Part shown: piece by piece, positions 43,543 to 51,743 of the stretch
Position numbering within the stretch: the first letter of the stretch is position 1
Layout of the letters: each line of letters starts with the position of its first letter
Source: Micavibrio_B sp048498395
GTDB taxonomy: Bacteria > Pseudomonadota > Alphaproteobacteria > Micavibrionales > Micavibrionaceae
Assembly (NCBI GenBank): GCA_048498395.1
Contig: JBEHYB010000001.1
Location: 19,905 to 83,904, forward strand
DNA: 64,000 bases
Reading direction: 5' to 3'
The notes under the pieces: model-generated
Database searches by the model: none
Told to the model about the DNA's origin: nothing
What the model saw: the letters and a program-made list of their open reading frames with translations, nothing else
Position numbers and translations under genes: made by a program

Positions 43543-43683
43543 TTAAGCGCTCAGGACTTTACGGCCTTTAGCGCGGCGACGTGCCAGTACTTTTTGACCA
43601 TTGGCAGTTGCCATACGTGAACGGAAACCGTGGCGACGTGCGCGAACAAGTTTAGATGGTTGGTAGGTGCGTTTCGTAGCCAT
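43543..43683 (-). CDS. rpmH: 50S ribosomal protein L34
   Basis: A 46-residue, highly basic ribosomal protein: MATKRTYQPSKLVRARRHGF then FRSRMATANGQKV and ending RAKGRKVLSA. All positions fit L34; the usual start is M-K-R-T-Y-Q-P-S, so two extra N-terminal residues are present. Start ATG 43681-43683 has a GGAGA site. It is the head of the rpmH-rnpA-yidD-yidC-yihA operon. Confidence 0.98.
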   Translation of the reverse strand: MATKRTYQPSKLVRARRHGFRSRMATANGQKVLARRRAKGRKVLSA

Positions 43684-43748
43684 AGTAGTATCTCCAAATG
43701 AATTCTAGATGGCGGTTATAGGGTATACGGCGTTTCAGAGTCAACTAC

Positions 43749-43757
43749 TTATCCACA
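43749..43757 (+). promoter_or_regulatory. perfect DnaA-box 9-mer upstream of rpmH
   Basis: TTATCCACA matches the strongest DnaA-box consensus exactly. It is 66 bases upstream of the rpmH start, in the gap before the 43773 gene. I see only this one copy, with no cluster or AT-rich unwinding element. It could regulate rpmH in step with replication, or be chance. Confidence 0.4.
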
Positions 43758-43772
43758 CCGGAACCAGACAGT

Positions 43773-44075
43773 TTATTTGGGCGAAACGGTCAATACCGGC
43801 GGATTGGTAAAACTGGCCTTTGAGCAATCGAGCTTGAATTCAGCCCTTTTGACCTTGCCATTGACCTTATCTTCGAACTGCCTGCAAAGGTTAACCGCAT
43901 CGGAATGATGGGCTTTTCCCGCTTCTATGTCCTTTTTATGGGGGATTTGGACATGAACGTCATTATGCTGAAGAAAGAGACTCGTAAAGAGCCCGGCTCC
44001 AAACAAGCCGGTATAAAGCATTAATTTGCGTTCAAAGCGGGAATTTTTAGTTTTCTGGTCTTCGGCAGCACTCAT
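43773..44075 (-). CDS. uncharacterised single-pass membrane protein
   Basis: 100 residues if started at the ATG 44075 (MSAAEDQKTKNSRF), which has GGAGAATAAT at good spacing; the alternative ATG 44087 adds four residues. One membrane helix (LMLYTGLFGAGLFTSLFL) follows a short charged N-terminus. A periplasmic domain of about 65 residues has His-rich stretches (QHNDVHVQIPHKK) and two Cys (LCRQFE, LDCSKA). I recognise no family. Confidence 0.55.
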   Translation of the reverse strand: MSAAEDQKTKNSRFERKLMLYTGLFGAGLFTSLFLQHNDVHVQIPHKKDIEAGKAHHSDAVNLCRQFEDKVNGKVKRAEFKLDCSKASFTNPPVLTVSPK

Positions 44076-44255
44076 ATTATTCTCCATTTTCTTATAATCT
44101 CGTAATTTTAATACAGCCTGTTTCGTAATATGTCAAAATTGCCATTCCTGAGGAAATTTAACTTATGTAAATAAAATACTTTACTCTGATGGCTTTTTTC
44201 TTTAATACCTTTGCCGTATTGTTTTGCTGGCTGAACCTTCGAAGGATTTTTATAT

Positions 44256-44876
44256 ATGTATCAAGATAATAACTGGAATGCGGTAACGGGCGAAGAACTG
44301 GACGGATTTTTATCCCAGATCGGCCAGATTGACGGAAAATACCAGGTCTCATCCAAATCCACCGAAGTTTCCTACCGTATGCTGCCCTTCTATGACGCGG
44401 TTGCGCTGGTCCGTCTTCAGGATCGTTCCTGGGGCAAGCCGAAACTGGCCATTTATTACCTGACCGATCAGGGCAACCTGTTCCGTCTTAACGGCACCTC
44501 CCCGCCAATTCACGAAGTGAACGCGAAAGCGCCGATCAAAATCACCGAAGAAAACGTGCTCGAATATCTGCGCTTTTTCTGTTTCTTCGTGCGCGGCGAA
44601 GAAGGTCCGTTCCTGATTGCCGAAAGCATGGAAGATCCGTACCTGCCGAAAAACATGGATCCGAAAACCAAAGCCGTTATCGAAGGCACGGTTCGCGGCG
44701 CGACCTATGAAGGCCGCAACGAGCAAGGTTATTACATGTGCGACGCTGTCGTTTACTACTCGAACGCTCTGTTCATCGCGAATTTCGCGGTTCAGCCGGG
44801 CGGCATGATCGAAATGCTCGACGACGAACCGATCGCAGCCGATCTTCCGGTCAAGGTCGACGCACCGGTCGCTTGA
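44256..44876 (+). CDS. conserved-looking uncharacterised cytosolic protein
   Basis: A 206-residue protein without signal peptide or membrane segment. It has a mixed alpha/beta composition with many aromatics (YRMLPFYDAVALVRLQDRSW, LEYLRFFCFFVRGEEGPF) and a C-terminal Pro/Val/Asp tail (DLPVKVDAPVA). The regular codon use and strong terminator-like hairpin after it suggest a well-expressed gene. The fold could be a small ligand-binding domain, but I recognise no family and make no functional claim. Confidence 0.55.
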   Translation: MYQDNNWNAVTGEELDGFLSQIGQIDGKYQVSSKSTEVSYRMLPFYDAVALVRLQDRSWGKPKLAIYYLTDQGNLFRLNGTSPPIHEVNAKAPIKITEENVLEYLRFFCFFVRGEEGPFLIAESMEDPYLPKNMDPKTKAVIEGTVRGATYEGRNEQGYYMCDAVVYYSNALFIANFAVQPGGMIEMLDDEPIAADLPVKVDAPVA

Positions 44877-44903
44877 TAGAAATTCAGTTTCGTTAAATAA
44901 TAT

Positions 44904-44930
44904 TTGTCATCCCCGCGAAAGCGGGGATCT
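44904..44930 (+). terminator. GAAA-loop hairpin repeat used as terminator
   Basis: TTTGTCATCCCCGCGAAAGC then GGGGATCT: an 8-bp stem (ATCCCCGC / GCGGGGAT) closed by GAAA, followed by CTCTTTCTTTTTC. It has the same core as the elements at 11990, 23424 and 56580. The T-rich tail after it makes it a plausible terminator for the gene at 44256. Confidence 0.7.
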
Positions 44931-44968
44931 CTCTTTCTTTTTCAGTTTTCGGAGCCTATGTTCCTGAT

Positions 44969-46207
44969 ATGGCGAAAGCGAAGAAGAAATACGACATTAT
45001 CATTGTCGGCGGCGGCCTTGCGGGACTGACGCTCGCATCCGTCCTTGGCACGCATAAATTCTCCGTTCTATGTATCGACCGCGAAGAAATCCCCAAAACG
45101 CTGAAAACAAATTTCGACGGCCGCACGACTGCCATTTCCTTCGGCTCGCATAACGTGATGAAAGAGGCCGGCCTGTGGAAGGCGCTTAAACCCCTTGCCT
45201 GTCCGATTAATACAATCAAGATTCTCGACGGCAATTCGCCGGTGCTGATGGATTTCCTCTCGGAAGAAGTCGGTGGCAATCCTTTCGGCCATATCGTTGA
45301 AAACCGCGACCTGCGCGCGGCGCTTTATGCGCGCATCAAAGAACTGAAGAACGCCGATCATCTGGCGGGCGCGATCGTAACCGGTTTTGCTGCGGACGAG
45401 AATGCAGCGCAGGTCACACTCAAATCCGGCGAAAAATTCTCGGCGAACCTCGTGATCGGTGCCGACGGTAAAAACTCCGCGCTGCGCAAATTCCTTAAAA
45501 TCACCACACATGGCTGGACTTACGACCAGACCGCGATCGTCTGCTGCATCGAACACGAAAACCCGCACAATAACGTTGCGATCGAGCATTTCCGCAAGGA
45601 AGGCCCTTTCGCCGTGCTGCCGATGCTCGACGACCAGCGCGGCAACCATCGCTCGGCGCTGGTCTGGACGGTGCACGGCGCGAATGCGAAATCCTATCTC
45701 GATATGGACGCCGATACCTTCAATATTGCGCTGGCCGCAAGATTTCCTTCTGAATACGGCTTGGTCAAAGTTTCGGGCGAACGTTTCTCTTATCCGCTAA
45801 GCCTTCAGCATGCGCACAAATACACAGGCACGCGACTGGCTTTAATCGCCGAAGCCGCACATGCCATGCACCCTATCGCAGGCCAGGGCCTTAATATGGG
45901 GATGCGCGATATTGCGGCGCTTTCCGATCTTCTGCTCAACGCGCGCGATAACGATGAGGATCTGGGCGCGGATGAGCTTCTGACGAAATTCCAGCGTGCG
46001 CGGCATTTTGACAATTCGATGATGATGGGCGCGACCGACGGGCTGAATAAACTGTTTTCGAATTCGTTGCCTTTTATCGGACCGCTGCGCCGCCTCGGTG
46101 TCGCGCTTGTCGATAAATGCCCGCCCGCCAAGCACTTCTTTATGAGTCAAGCCATGGGAACCGCGGGCTTTGTGCCTGAGAAAATGAAGCGCAAGAATGC
46201 CGCCTAA
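44969..46207 (+). CDS. UbiH/UbiF/VisC-family FAD-dependent hydroxylase
   Basis: A 412-residue flavoprotein monooxygenase of the ubiquinone-biosynthesis family. The FAD dinucleotide site is IIIVGGGLAGLTLASVLG. The DG motif is VIGADGKNSALRKF. The third site reads LIAEAAHAMHPIAGQGLNMG, where the usual G-D of GDAAH is A-E. FDGRTTAISFGS is a family-typical start region. It probably hydroxylates a ring position of the quinone head group. The next gene starts inside its last 11 bases, so the patatin gene is translationally coupled. The exact Ubi enzyme (H, F or I) is not assigned. Confidence 0.88.
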   Translation: MAKAKKKYDIIIVGGGLAGLTLASVLGTHKFSVLCIDREEIPKTLKTNFDGRTTAISFGSHNVMKEAGLWKALKPLACPINTIKILDGNSPVLMDFLSEEVGGNPFGHIVENRDLRAALYARIKELKNADHLAGAIVTGFAADENAAQVTLKSGEKFSANLVIGADGKNSALRKFLKITTHGWTYDQTAIVCCIEHENPHNNVAIEHFRKEGPFAVLPMLDDQRGNHRSALVWTVHGANAKSYLDMDADTFNIALAARFPSEYGLVKVSGERFSYPLSLQHAHKYTGTRLALIAEAAHAMHPIAGQGLNMGMRDIAALSDLLLNARDNDEDLGADELLTKFQRARHFDNSMMMGATDGLNKLFSNSLPFIGPLRRLGVALVDKCPPAKHFFMSQAMGTAGFVPEKMKRKNAA

Positions 46208-47402
46208 AAAAGCAAAAGCGAAACCGGTTAAAAAAGTTTCTAAAAAAACAGCGCCACGGAAAGCTGCGAAAAAATCCGCAGCAAAAATTAAAAAAATTGA
46301 AAAGAAAAGAATCAATCTGGCATTGCAGGGCGGCGGTTCGCATGGCGCTTTCACCTGGGGCGTACTCGATGAATTCCTGCGCGACGGACGATTGCATTTT
46401 GATTCAATCACTGCGACTTCGGCCGGCTCGATGAACGCTGCCGTGATGCTGTTTGGCATCCATAAAGGCGGACGCGAGGGCGGACGGCAATATCTGGAGA
46501 CTTTCTGGCGGCGCGTCTCAGAGGCCAGTTCGCCTTTCAGCCCGACAGGCCAGACCCCCGTGAAATACATGCAAAACCTGTTTCCGTGGATTCCAAAGCC
46601 TTTTCTCAACAATGCCGCGGGACTTAATTACCTTGAGAATATCGGCCAGACGATTTCCCCCTATCGTGCGAACCCGTACAATATAAATCCCCTGCGCGAC
46701 ATTCTCGACGACATGCTGGATTTCAGCCAGAAATGGGAAGGCTTCAAGGGCACCGTTTTTATCTCGGCGACGAATGTCCATATCGGTGAATCCCGCGTTT
46801 TTAAAAACCATGAAATCACGCTCGACGTGCTGATGGCCTCCGCCGCGCTGCCTTACCTTTATCAGGCGGTCGAGATCGAGGGCGATTATTACTGGGACGG
46901 CGGCTATACCGGGAACCCGGCGCTCTGGCCGCTCTTTTATGAATCGACCGTGCGCGATTTGCTGATTGTCCATGTGAACCCGATCATCCGTCCCGACGTA
47001 CCGAAAGAGGCCTACGAGATCGAAAACCGGCTGAACGAGATCACATTCAATTCGTCCTTGCTGCAAGAACTGCGCGCAATCCAGTTCGTCCAGAAGCTGC
47101 TCGAAAATGACATGCTCAAACAGCAATATAAAAAGAAATACCAGGACATACGCCTGCACGCGATCCGCGCCGAAGACACGATGCGGGCGCAGGGTGTATC
47201 CTCCAAATACGATACAAGCTGGGAATTCCTGACGCAGATGCGCGATGCCGGGCGCAAGATCGCCGCGAAATGGCTGGCCGAGCATTTTGACGATATCGGC
47301 AAAACCGGTACGGTCGATATCCAGAATGACTATCTCGCGCCCCAGTACCGCCTCAACGCCACCATGGAAAAATCCAAGCCGAAGAAAAAGAAAACGGCCT
47401 GA
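46197..47402 (+). CDS. patatin-like phospholipase with Lys-rich N-terminal tail
   Basis: A 401-residue predicted lipid acyl hydrolase. The first 38 residues hold 16 Lys and 2 Arg, like a nucleic-acid-binding or histone-H1-like tail, and precede the catalytic domain. The oxyanion loop is LALQGGGSHGAFTWGVLDEF. The nucleophile Ser is in TATSAGSMNAA; the canonical first Gly of G-x-S-x-G is Ala here. The dyad Asp is in YYWDGGYTGNPAL. There is no signal peptide. The start overlaps the UbiH-type gene by 11 bases. Export by an unusual route, or nucleoid or membrane association via the tail, is inference. Confidence 0.85.
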   Translation: MPPKKAKAKPVKKVSKKTAPRKAAKKSAAKIKKIEKKRINLALQGGGSHGAFTWGVLDEFLRDGRLHFDSITATSAGSMNAAVMLFGIHKGGREGGRQYLETFWRRVSEASSPFSPTGQTPVKYMQNLFPWIPKPFLNNAAGLNYLENIGQTISPYRANPYNINPLRDILDDMLDFSQKWEGFKGTVFISATNVHIGESRVFKNHEITLDVLMASAALPYLYQAVEIEGDYYWDGGYTGNPALWPLFYESTVRDLLIVHVNPIIRPDVPKEAYEIENRLNEITFNSSLLQELRAIQFVQKLLENDMLKQQYKKKYQDIRLHAIRAEDTMRAQGVSSKYDTSWEFLTQMRDAGRKIAAKWLAEHFDDIGKTGTVDIQNDYLAPQYRLNATMEKSKPKKKKTA

Positions 47403-47503
47403 CCTTCCTCCAATCGTTAGCAATTGGTTAAAATTTGAGATATTCACGATTTTGCCCTATACTCATGTGAAGAAACCATAATGGCTAAAAGGGTGTTTTA
47501 GAC

Positions 47504-47938
47504 GTGCTCGACAGCGAAACGATTGCCAGACCTGCTGGACCTAACCTTGCGGACGAAGACGATTTTGATGTCTTTGCCAAACAGCACACCCCTGCCGCCC
47601 AGCAAAAATATGTAATTCCCGTCAACGCGCCTGTTCTGCCATCCCTCGCTTCGCGCGGCGGCGTTGAGCTCGTCGTCAAGGATGACGGCACCGCGATGGT
47701 GCTTTTTGATACCGAACTGCCCGACGCGGTTCACTGGGTCGAATACGACATGGATATCGACAGCCTGACTTTCGTGACATGGCGTGGCGCGATCTTTTCG
47801 CTCGGCATTAAAATTCACAAACCGTTCCGCCGCTATCTGAGCCGCAAGAATGAAATTTACCTGATCCAGATGGATCAACAGACAACACCAGTCATGCTCG
47901 ACCTGGTGCCGTTAATCGTGCGCCGTATCGGGATATAG
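47504..47938 (+). CDS. uncharacterised 144-residue protein
   Basis: Starts at GTG 47504 (VLDSETIARPAGP). A disordered, Asp/Ala/Pro-rich N-terminus to about residue 45 is followed by a compact domain with alternating sheet character (GGVELVVKDDGTAMVLFDT, EYDMDIDSLTFVTWRGAIFS, NEIYLIQMD). There is no signal peptide. It ends 25 bases before the 598-residue gene, so the two are probably co-transcribed. I recognise no family. Confidence 0.55.
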   Translation: MLDSETIARPAGPNLADEDDFDVFAKQHTPAAQQKYVIPVNAPVLPSLASRGGVELVVKDDGTAMVLFDTELPDAVHWVEYDMDIDSLTFVTWRGAIFSLGIKIHKPFRRYLSRKNEIYLIQMDQQTTPVMLDLVPLIVRRIGI

Positions 47939-47963
47939 AAACCGGGAATAGAGGAGAATAGAG

Positions 47964-49760
47964 ATGTCATATTTAGAGCTTAAGAAAGAGCTGGAGCATT
48001 ATCAGGGGCTAAACCATAATCCGCTGACAGGCTGGAAAATTCCCGATAGCATAGACACGACGACGACTAAAGACGTTGCAGGGCTTGCCAAAATGGGCTT
48101 CACTTCCCTGCCTTCCGCACAGGATTTTGGCGCGGCAAGAGACAGAAATCCCGCTTTGAAAAATCTTTTTGATCAGATTGGCAAACAATCGGTCCTTGCC
48201 GATGCAAATGGAAATCCACTGGTTGATGCCGCAGGCAATCTCGCGCCAACACCTTATGATGGCTTTGCGGCGGCGCTGGGCGATAAATTCAGACAGGATC
48301 CGAAAGTCCTCGACAATCTGGCTGCAGATATACAACAGAACCCTGCACTTGAAGGCCGCCTGCTTCAGGCGCTTAATGCGCCGGGTGGAGCAGACGCAAT
48401 TGCAAAAAGTCTTCCAACCTATTCAGGCGCGCCGGGCCAGCTCGATGCCGTCATTAATTCAGCGGTTCCATCAACTGCGCCTGCAGTTGAGCCTATAGCC
48501 GTTGTAGCAGGAGCGACTGCACCAGCTACGCCCACAGTAACGACCGGTGCAGCTCCGGCAGGATACAGTGCCGACAGTGCTATTCCTGCGCCAACAGCCG
48601 CCAGTGCCGCGCTTACAGCCGCCGATATCTCAATGGATGGCGGCCTTGCCGATACAATGTCCGAGAGACTGCTCAAAATATATCCGGACCTCGAACCTGA
48701 AATCAGCGCTTTCAGAAAAACACTCAAGACAGACAAAAACTTACAGGCCAGCGTTGCCAAAAATCTGAATGACCATCCTGAATTTATGCAGGAACTGGCA
48801 AAAATGGGGGAAGGCGGCAAGGACAACAACGCAACCAGTATGATGCAGCGTTACGGTCGCGATGAAGTCAAAAAACTTCTCGCCAACCCAAGCCAGTTGG
48901 CCGATGGCCAATATGTCGACGATCTGACGAAGAAGATGCAGGCCGCTTCAAATCCTGGCGGCTTTGGCGCGATGCTGGGCGGTCTGATGAACGGTCTGAA
49001 AAATTTCGACTTCGGTGGCATGCTGAGCGGTCTCGGTGAGATGCTGAAGCCATTAATAGACATGATTGGCGGCTTGTTTAGCAAACTCGGCGGCGGCAAT
49101 TTCATGTCGATGGGGAATACGGACGGCAATATGTTCGGAAATCTTTTCAGTGGCGGCGAGAGGCTTAACAGGTTCCAGTTGTCAGACGCAAATATGACTG
49201 CGCGTGACATGAACCATGACGGCCAGTTATCGGACGGCATGCAATGGCTCGATGAGGCTAAAACCAAGCCGAAAATGGTGCCGGCAGTCGACGACAAAGG
49301 CAAACCCGTCATGGTGCCCGTACTTGATAAAGACGGCCATAAGATCCCTGACGGCACGGAAATGGTCAATGGCAAGGAAGTCCAGAAATATAAAATGGAG
49401 CAGGGCCAGATGCAGCAATATCTAGCATCACAAGACGACCGTGTCACCGTTACCGACGGCAAGGGTAAGGAACAACGAGTCTTCCTCAGCAATGAACAGA
49501 CATATATGACCGGCAAAAATGGCGAGCAACGGGTCGCTTTCGTCACGGAAATAAATCGCAACACTGGTGTCGCTACCGCCAGCAAAGTGCTGACAGTCAA
49601 CGACGATGGTTCGTTCCAGTATAAACACGAGGACGAAGCGGCGGTCACTGTTCCAAAACCGCCGGAACCGGCAAACCAGCAACTGGCCTCGCAAAATAAC
49701 ATGAATAACCTCAATCATGCCGCGCCGGCAGCGGGTCCGGGTGGTCAGCCAAAAGGCTAG
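47964..49760 (+). CDS. uncharacterised 598-residue modular protein with EF-hand-like motif
   Basis: No signal peptide is seen. Residues 1-160 are mixed; about 160-215 are a Pro/Ala/Thr/Val linker. Residues about 220-310 are helical and charged. A Gly/Met/Leu-rich stretch at about 330-395 follows (GGLMNGLKNFDFGGMLSGLG). Residues about 410-425 read ARDMNHDGQLSDGMQWLDEA, matching the D-x-N/D-x-D-G spacing of an EF-hand calcium loop. A Lys/Gln/Asp-rich region with repeated PV.D.DGK motifs follows, and the end is Asn/Pro/Gly-rich. It is terminated by a strong hairpin. The modular low-complexity build resembles secreted or cell-surface proteins; the function is unknown. Confidence 0.6.
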   Translation: MSYLELKKELEHYQGLNHNPLTGWKIPDSIDTTTTKDVAGLAKMGFTSLPSAQDFGAARDRNPALKNLFDQIGKQSVLADANGNPLVDAAGNLAPTPYDGFAAALGDKFRQDPKVLDNLAADIQQNPALEGRLLQALNAPGGADAIAKSLPTYSGAPGQLDAVINSAVPSTAPAVEPIAVVAGATAPATPTVTTGAAPAGYSADSAIPAPTAASAALTAADISMDGGLADTMSERLLKIYPDLEPEISAFRKTLKTDKNLQASVAKNLNDHPEFMQELAKMGEGGKDNNATSMMQRYGRDEVKKLLANPSQLADGQYVDDLTKKMQAASNPGGFGAMLGGLMNGLKNFDFGGMLSGLGEMLKPLIDMIGGLFSKLGGGNFMSMGNTDGNMFGNLFSGGERLNRFQLSDANMTARDMNHDGQLSDGMQWLDEAKTKPKMVPAVDDKGKPVMVPVLDKDGHKIPDGTEMVNGKEVQKYKMEQGQMQQYLASQDDRVTVTDGKGKEQRVFLSNEQTYMTGKNGEQRVAFVTEINRNTGVATASKVLTVNDDGSFQYKHEDEAAVTVPKPPEPANQQLASQNNMNNLNHAAPAAGPGGQPKG

Positions 49761-49781
49761 GCGCACGCGCCATAGAGAATT

Positions 49782-49813
49782 AAAAGGACGGCAGCCTTGC
49801 GCTCCGTCCTTTT
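49782..49813 (+). terminator. intrinsic terminator between the 598-residue gene and trpF
   Basis: A 10-bp stem (AAAAGGACGG / CCGTCCTTTT) with a 12-base loop, followed by TTTATTTATAA on the plus strand. It separates the unknown gene pair from the trp genes. Confidence 0.88.
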
Positions 49814-49832
49814 TTATTTATAAGCTGGCGGC

Positions 49833-50474
49833 ATGGGAACACAGATCAAAATCTGCGGCATTACGATGGACGACGCGCTGGAAACAGCGATCGACGACGG
49901 CGCGGATTTTCTCGGTTTCGTCTTCTTCGATAAATCACCTCGCGCGCTCGATGCCGAAAAAGCGGCCTATCTTGTAAGCCGCGTTCCCGATCATATCAAC
50001 GCGGTTGGCTTGTTCGTCGATGCCAGTGACGAACAGATCGCACATGTTCTCTCAAAAGTAAAACTCGACATGCTGCAACTGCATGGCAATGAAACGCCCC
50101 AGCGCCTTGCCGCTCTGAAATCCCGATTTCATCTGCCTGTTATCAAGGCAGTAAAAGTATCCGAGGCCGCCGATCTTCTGGCGCTCGGACCGTTCCAGTC
50201 CATCGCGGACTGGATCCTGTTCGACGCGAAACCGCCGCAAGGCGCGGCTCTTCCCGGCGGTAACGGCATGGTCTTTGACTGGCAACTCCTCAAGAACCTC
50301 AAAGTCACTGTGCCCTGGATGCTCTCGGGCGGACTTGACCAAGACAATATAAGGGCTGCGCTTTCGATGCTTGCACCCGACGGCGTTGATGTCTCAAGCG
50401 GTGTCGAGGACCGCCCCGGCGTTAAAAATCCTGCGAAAATTCGTGCTTTCATTCAGGCCGTCAAAGGGGCATAA
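49833..50474 (+). CDS. trpF: phosphoribosylanthranilate isomerase
   Basis: A 213-residue TIM-barrel enzyme of tryptophan synthesis. The N-terminus QIKICGITMDDALETAID holds the catalytic Cys. DFLGFVFFDKSPRALD, QLHGNETP, GGNGMVFDW and LSGGLDQDNI follow. The catalytic Asp is in DGVDVSSGVEDRPGVKNP. It comes after a terminator and 7 bases before trpB, so it starts the trp unit. Confidence 0.95.
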   Translation: MGTQIKICGITMDDALETAIDDGADFLGFVFFDKSPRALDAEKAAYLVSRVPDHINAVGLFVDASDEQIAHVLSKVKLDMLQLHGNETPQRLAALKSRFHLPVIKAVKVSEAADLLALGPFQSIADWILFDAKPPQGAALPGGNGMVFDWQLLKNLKVTVPWMLSGGLDQDNIRAALSMLAPDGVDVSSGVEDRPGVKNPAKIRAFIQAVKGA

Positions 50475-50481
50475 AAGCCTT

Positions 50482-51714
50482 ATGAGCATGAATTCCTTTA
50501 AAAACCAGCCGGGCCTTTCTTACCGGAGTCTTCCAGACTCGCGCGGCCATTTCGGACAATTCGGCGGACGCTATGTGGCCGAAACCCTGATGCCGCTTAT
50601 TCTCGAAGTCGAACAGGCCTACGCGAAGGCCAAATCCGATGACGATTTCTGGAAGGAATTCCATAGCCTCGCGCGCGATTATATCGGCCGCCCTTCACCA
50701 TTATTTTTTGCTGAAGCTTCAACGAAAGAATTTGGCGGCGGGAAAATTTACCTGAAGCGTGAAGAACTCAATCATACGGGCGCGCATAAAATCAATAACT
50801 GCCTCGGGCAAATTCTCCTCGCACGCCGCATGGGCAAGACCCGCATCATCGCCGAAACAGGTGCCGGCCAGCACGGTGTCGCGACCGCGACCGTGTGCGC
50901 GCTGTTTAAAATGCCCTGCACGATCTTTATGGGCGAAACCGATATCGAACGCCAAAAACCCAATGTTTTCCGCATGAAACTGCTCGGGGCCGAAGTGCGT
51001 CCCGTGACAAGCGGTGCCGGCACGCTGAAGGACGCGATGAACGAGGCGCTGCGCCACTGGGTCGCCAATGTCGATGATACTTTCTACATTATCGGCACCG
51101 CCGCCGGACCGCATCCCTACCCGATGATGGTACGCGATTTCCAGAGCGTGATCGGTATTGAGGCGCGCGAACAGATATTAGAACGCGAAGGACGATTGCC
51201 TGACGCGCTCGTCGCCTGCATCGGCGGCGGCTCCAACGCCATCGGCCTGTTTCATCCCTTTCTCGACGACAGCACTGTTCGCATCATCGGTGTCGAGGCG
51301 GGCGGTTACGGTATCGACAAGGGATTGCATGCCTCAAGCCTTAATGGCGGCCGTCCGGGCGTATTGCATGGCAATAAAACTTATCTTTTACAGGATGCGG
51401 ATGGTCAGATCGCCGAGGCGCATTCGATCTCGGCCGGGCTTGATTACCCCGGTATCGGCCCCGAACATTCATGGCTCTATGATATGGGCCGCGTCGAATA
51501 TGTATCGATTACAGACGATGAAGCCCTGGAAGCGTTTCAATTAATGACCCGTCTCGAAGGCATCATCCCGGCACTTGAGAGCGCCCATGCCTATGCGCAT
51601 CTCAAAAAGATCGCCCGTACCTTCAAACCTGACGACATCATCATTCTTTGTCTGTCGGGCCGCGGCGATAAAGACATTTTTACAGTGGCGCAAAAACTGG
51701 GTATAGTTCTGTAA
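50482..51714 (+). CDS. trpB: tryptophan synthase beta chain
   Basis: About 410 residues from ATG 50482 (or ATG 50488); the frame open upstream to 50371 is a shadow of trpF. It condenses indole with serine using pyridoxal phosphate. GQFGGRYVAETLMPLI is the family start. The PLP Lys is in HTGAHKINNCLGQ. ETGAGQHGVATATVCALF, the phosphate-binding GGGSNAIGLF and LSGRGDKDIFTV complete the fold. Unusually, trpA does not follow directly: two unrelated genes lie between. Confidence 0.97.
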   Translation: MSMNSFKNQPGLSYRSLPDSRGHFGQFGGRYVAETLMPLILEVEQAYAKAKSDDDFWKEFHSLARDYIGRPSPLFFAEASTKEFGGGKIYLKREELNHTGAHKINNCLGQILLARRMGKTRIIAETGAGQHGVATATVCALFKMPCTIFMGETDIERQKPNVFRMKLLGAEVRPVTSGAGTLKDAMNEALRHWVANVDDTFYIIGTAAGPHPYPMMVRDFQSVIGIEAREQILEREGRLPDALVACIGGGSNAIGLFHPFLDDSTVRIIGVEAGGYGIDKGLHASSLNGGRPGVLHGNKTYLLQDADGQIAEAHSISAGLDYPGIGPEHSWLYDMGRVEYVSITDDEALEAFQLMTRLEGIIPALESAHAYAHLKKIARTFKPDDIIILCLSGRGDKDIFTVAQKLGIVL

Positions 51715-51743
51715 CCTGATTTGTCTACCCGCGAAGGGCCCTC

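Noticed and set aside
43740..43760. Origin of replication near rpmH
   Set aside because: Only one DnaA box, no AT-rich repeat cluster, no dnaA, dnaN or parAB in the window.
46518..47447. 309-residue minus-strand frame
   Set aside because: Fully antisense to the patatin gene, whose catalytic motifs are clear; the reverse frame shows no domain and arises from codon bias.
48851..49714. 287-residue minus-strand frame
   Set aside because: Antisense to the 598-residue gene; Ser/Pro/Leu-rich shadow without start site or motifs.
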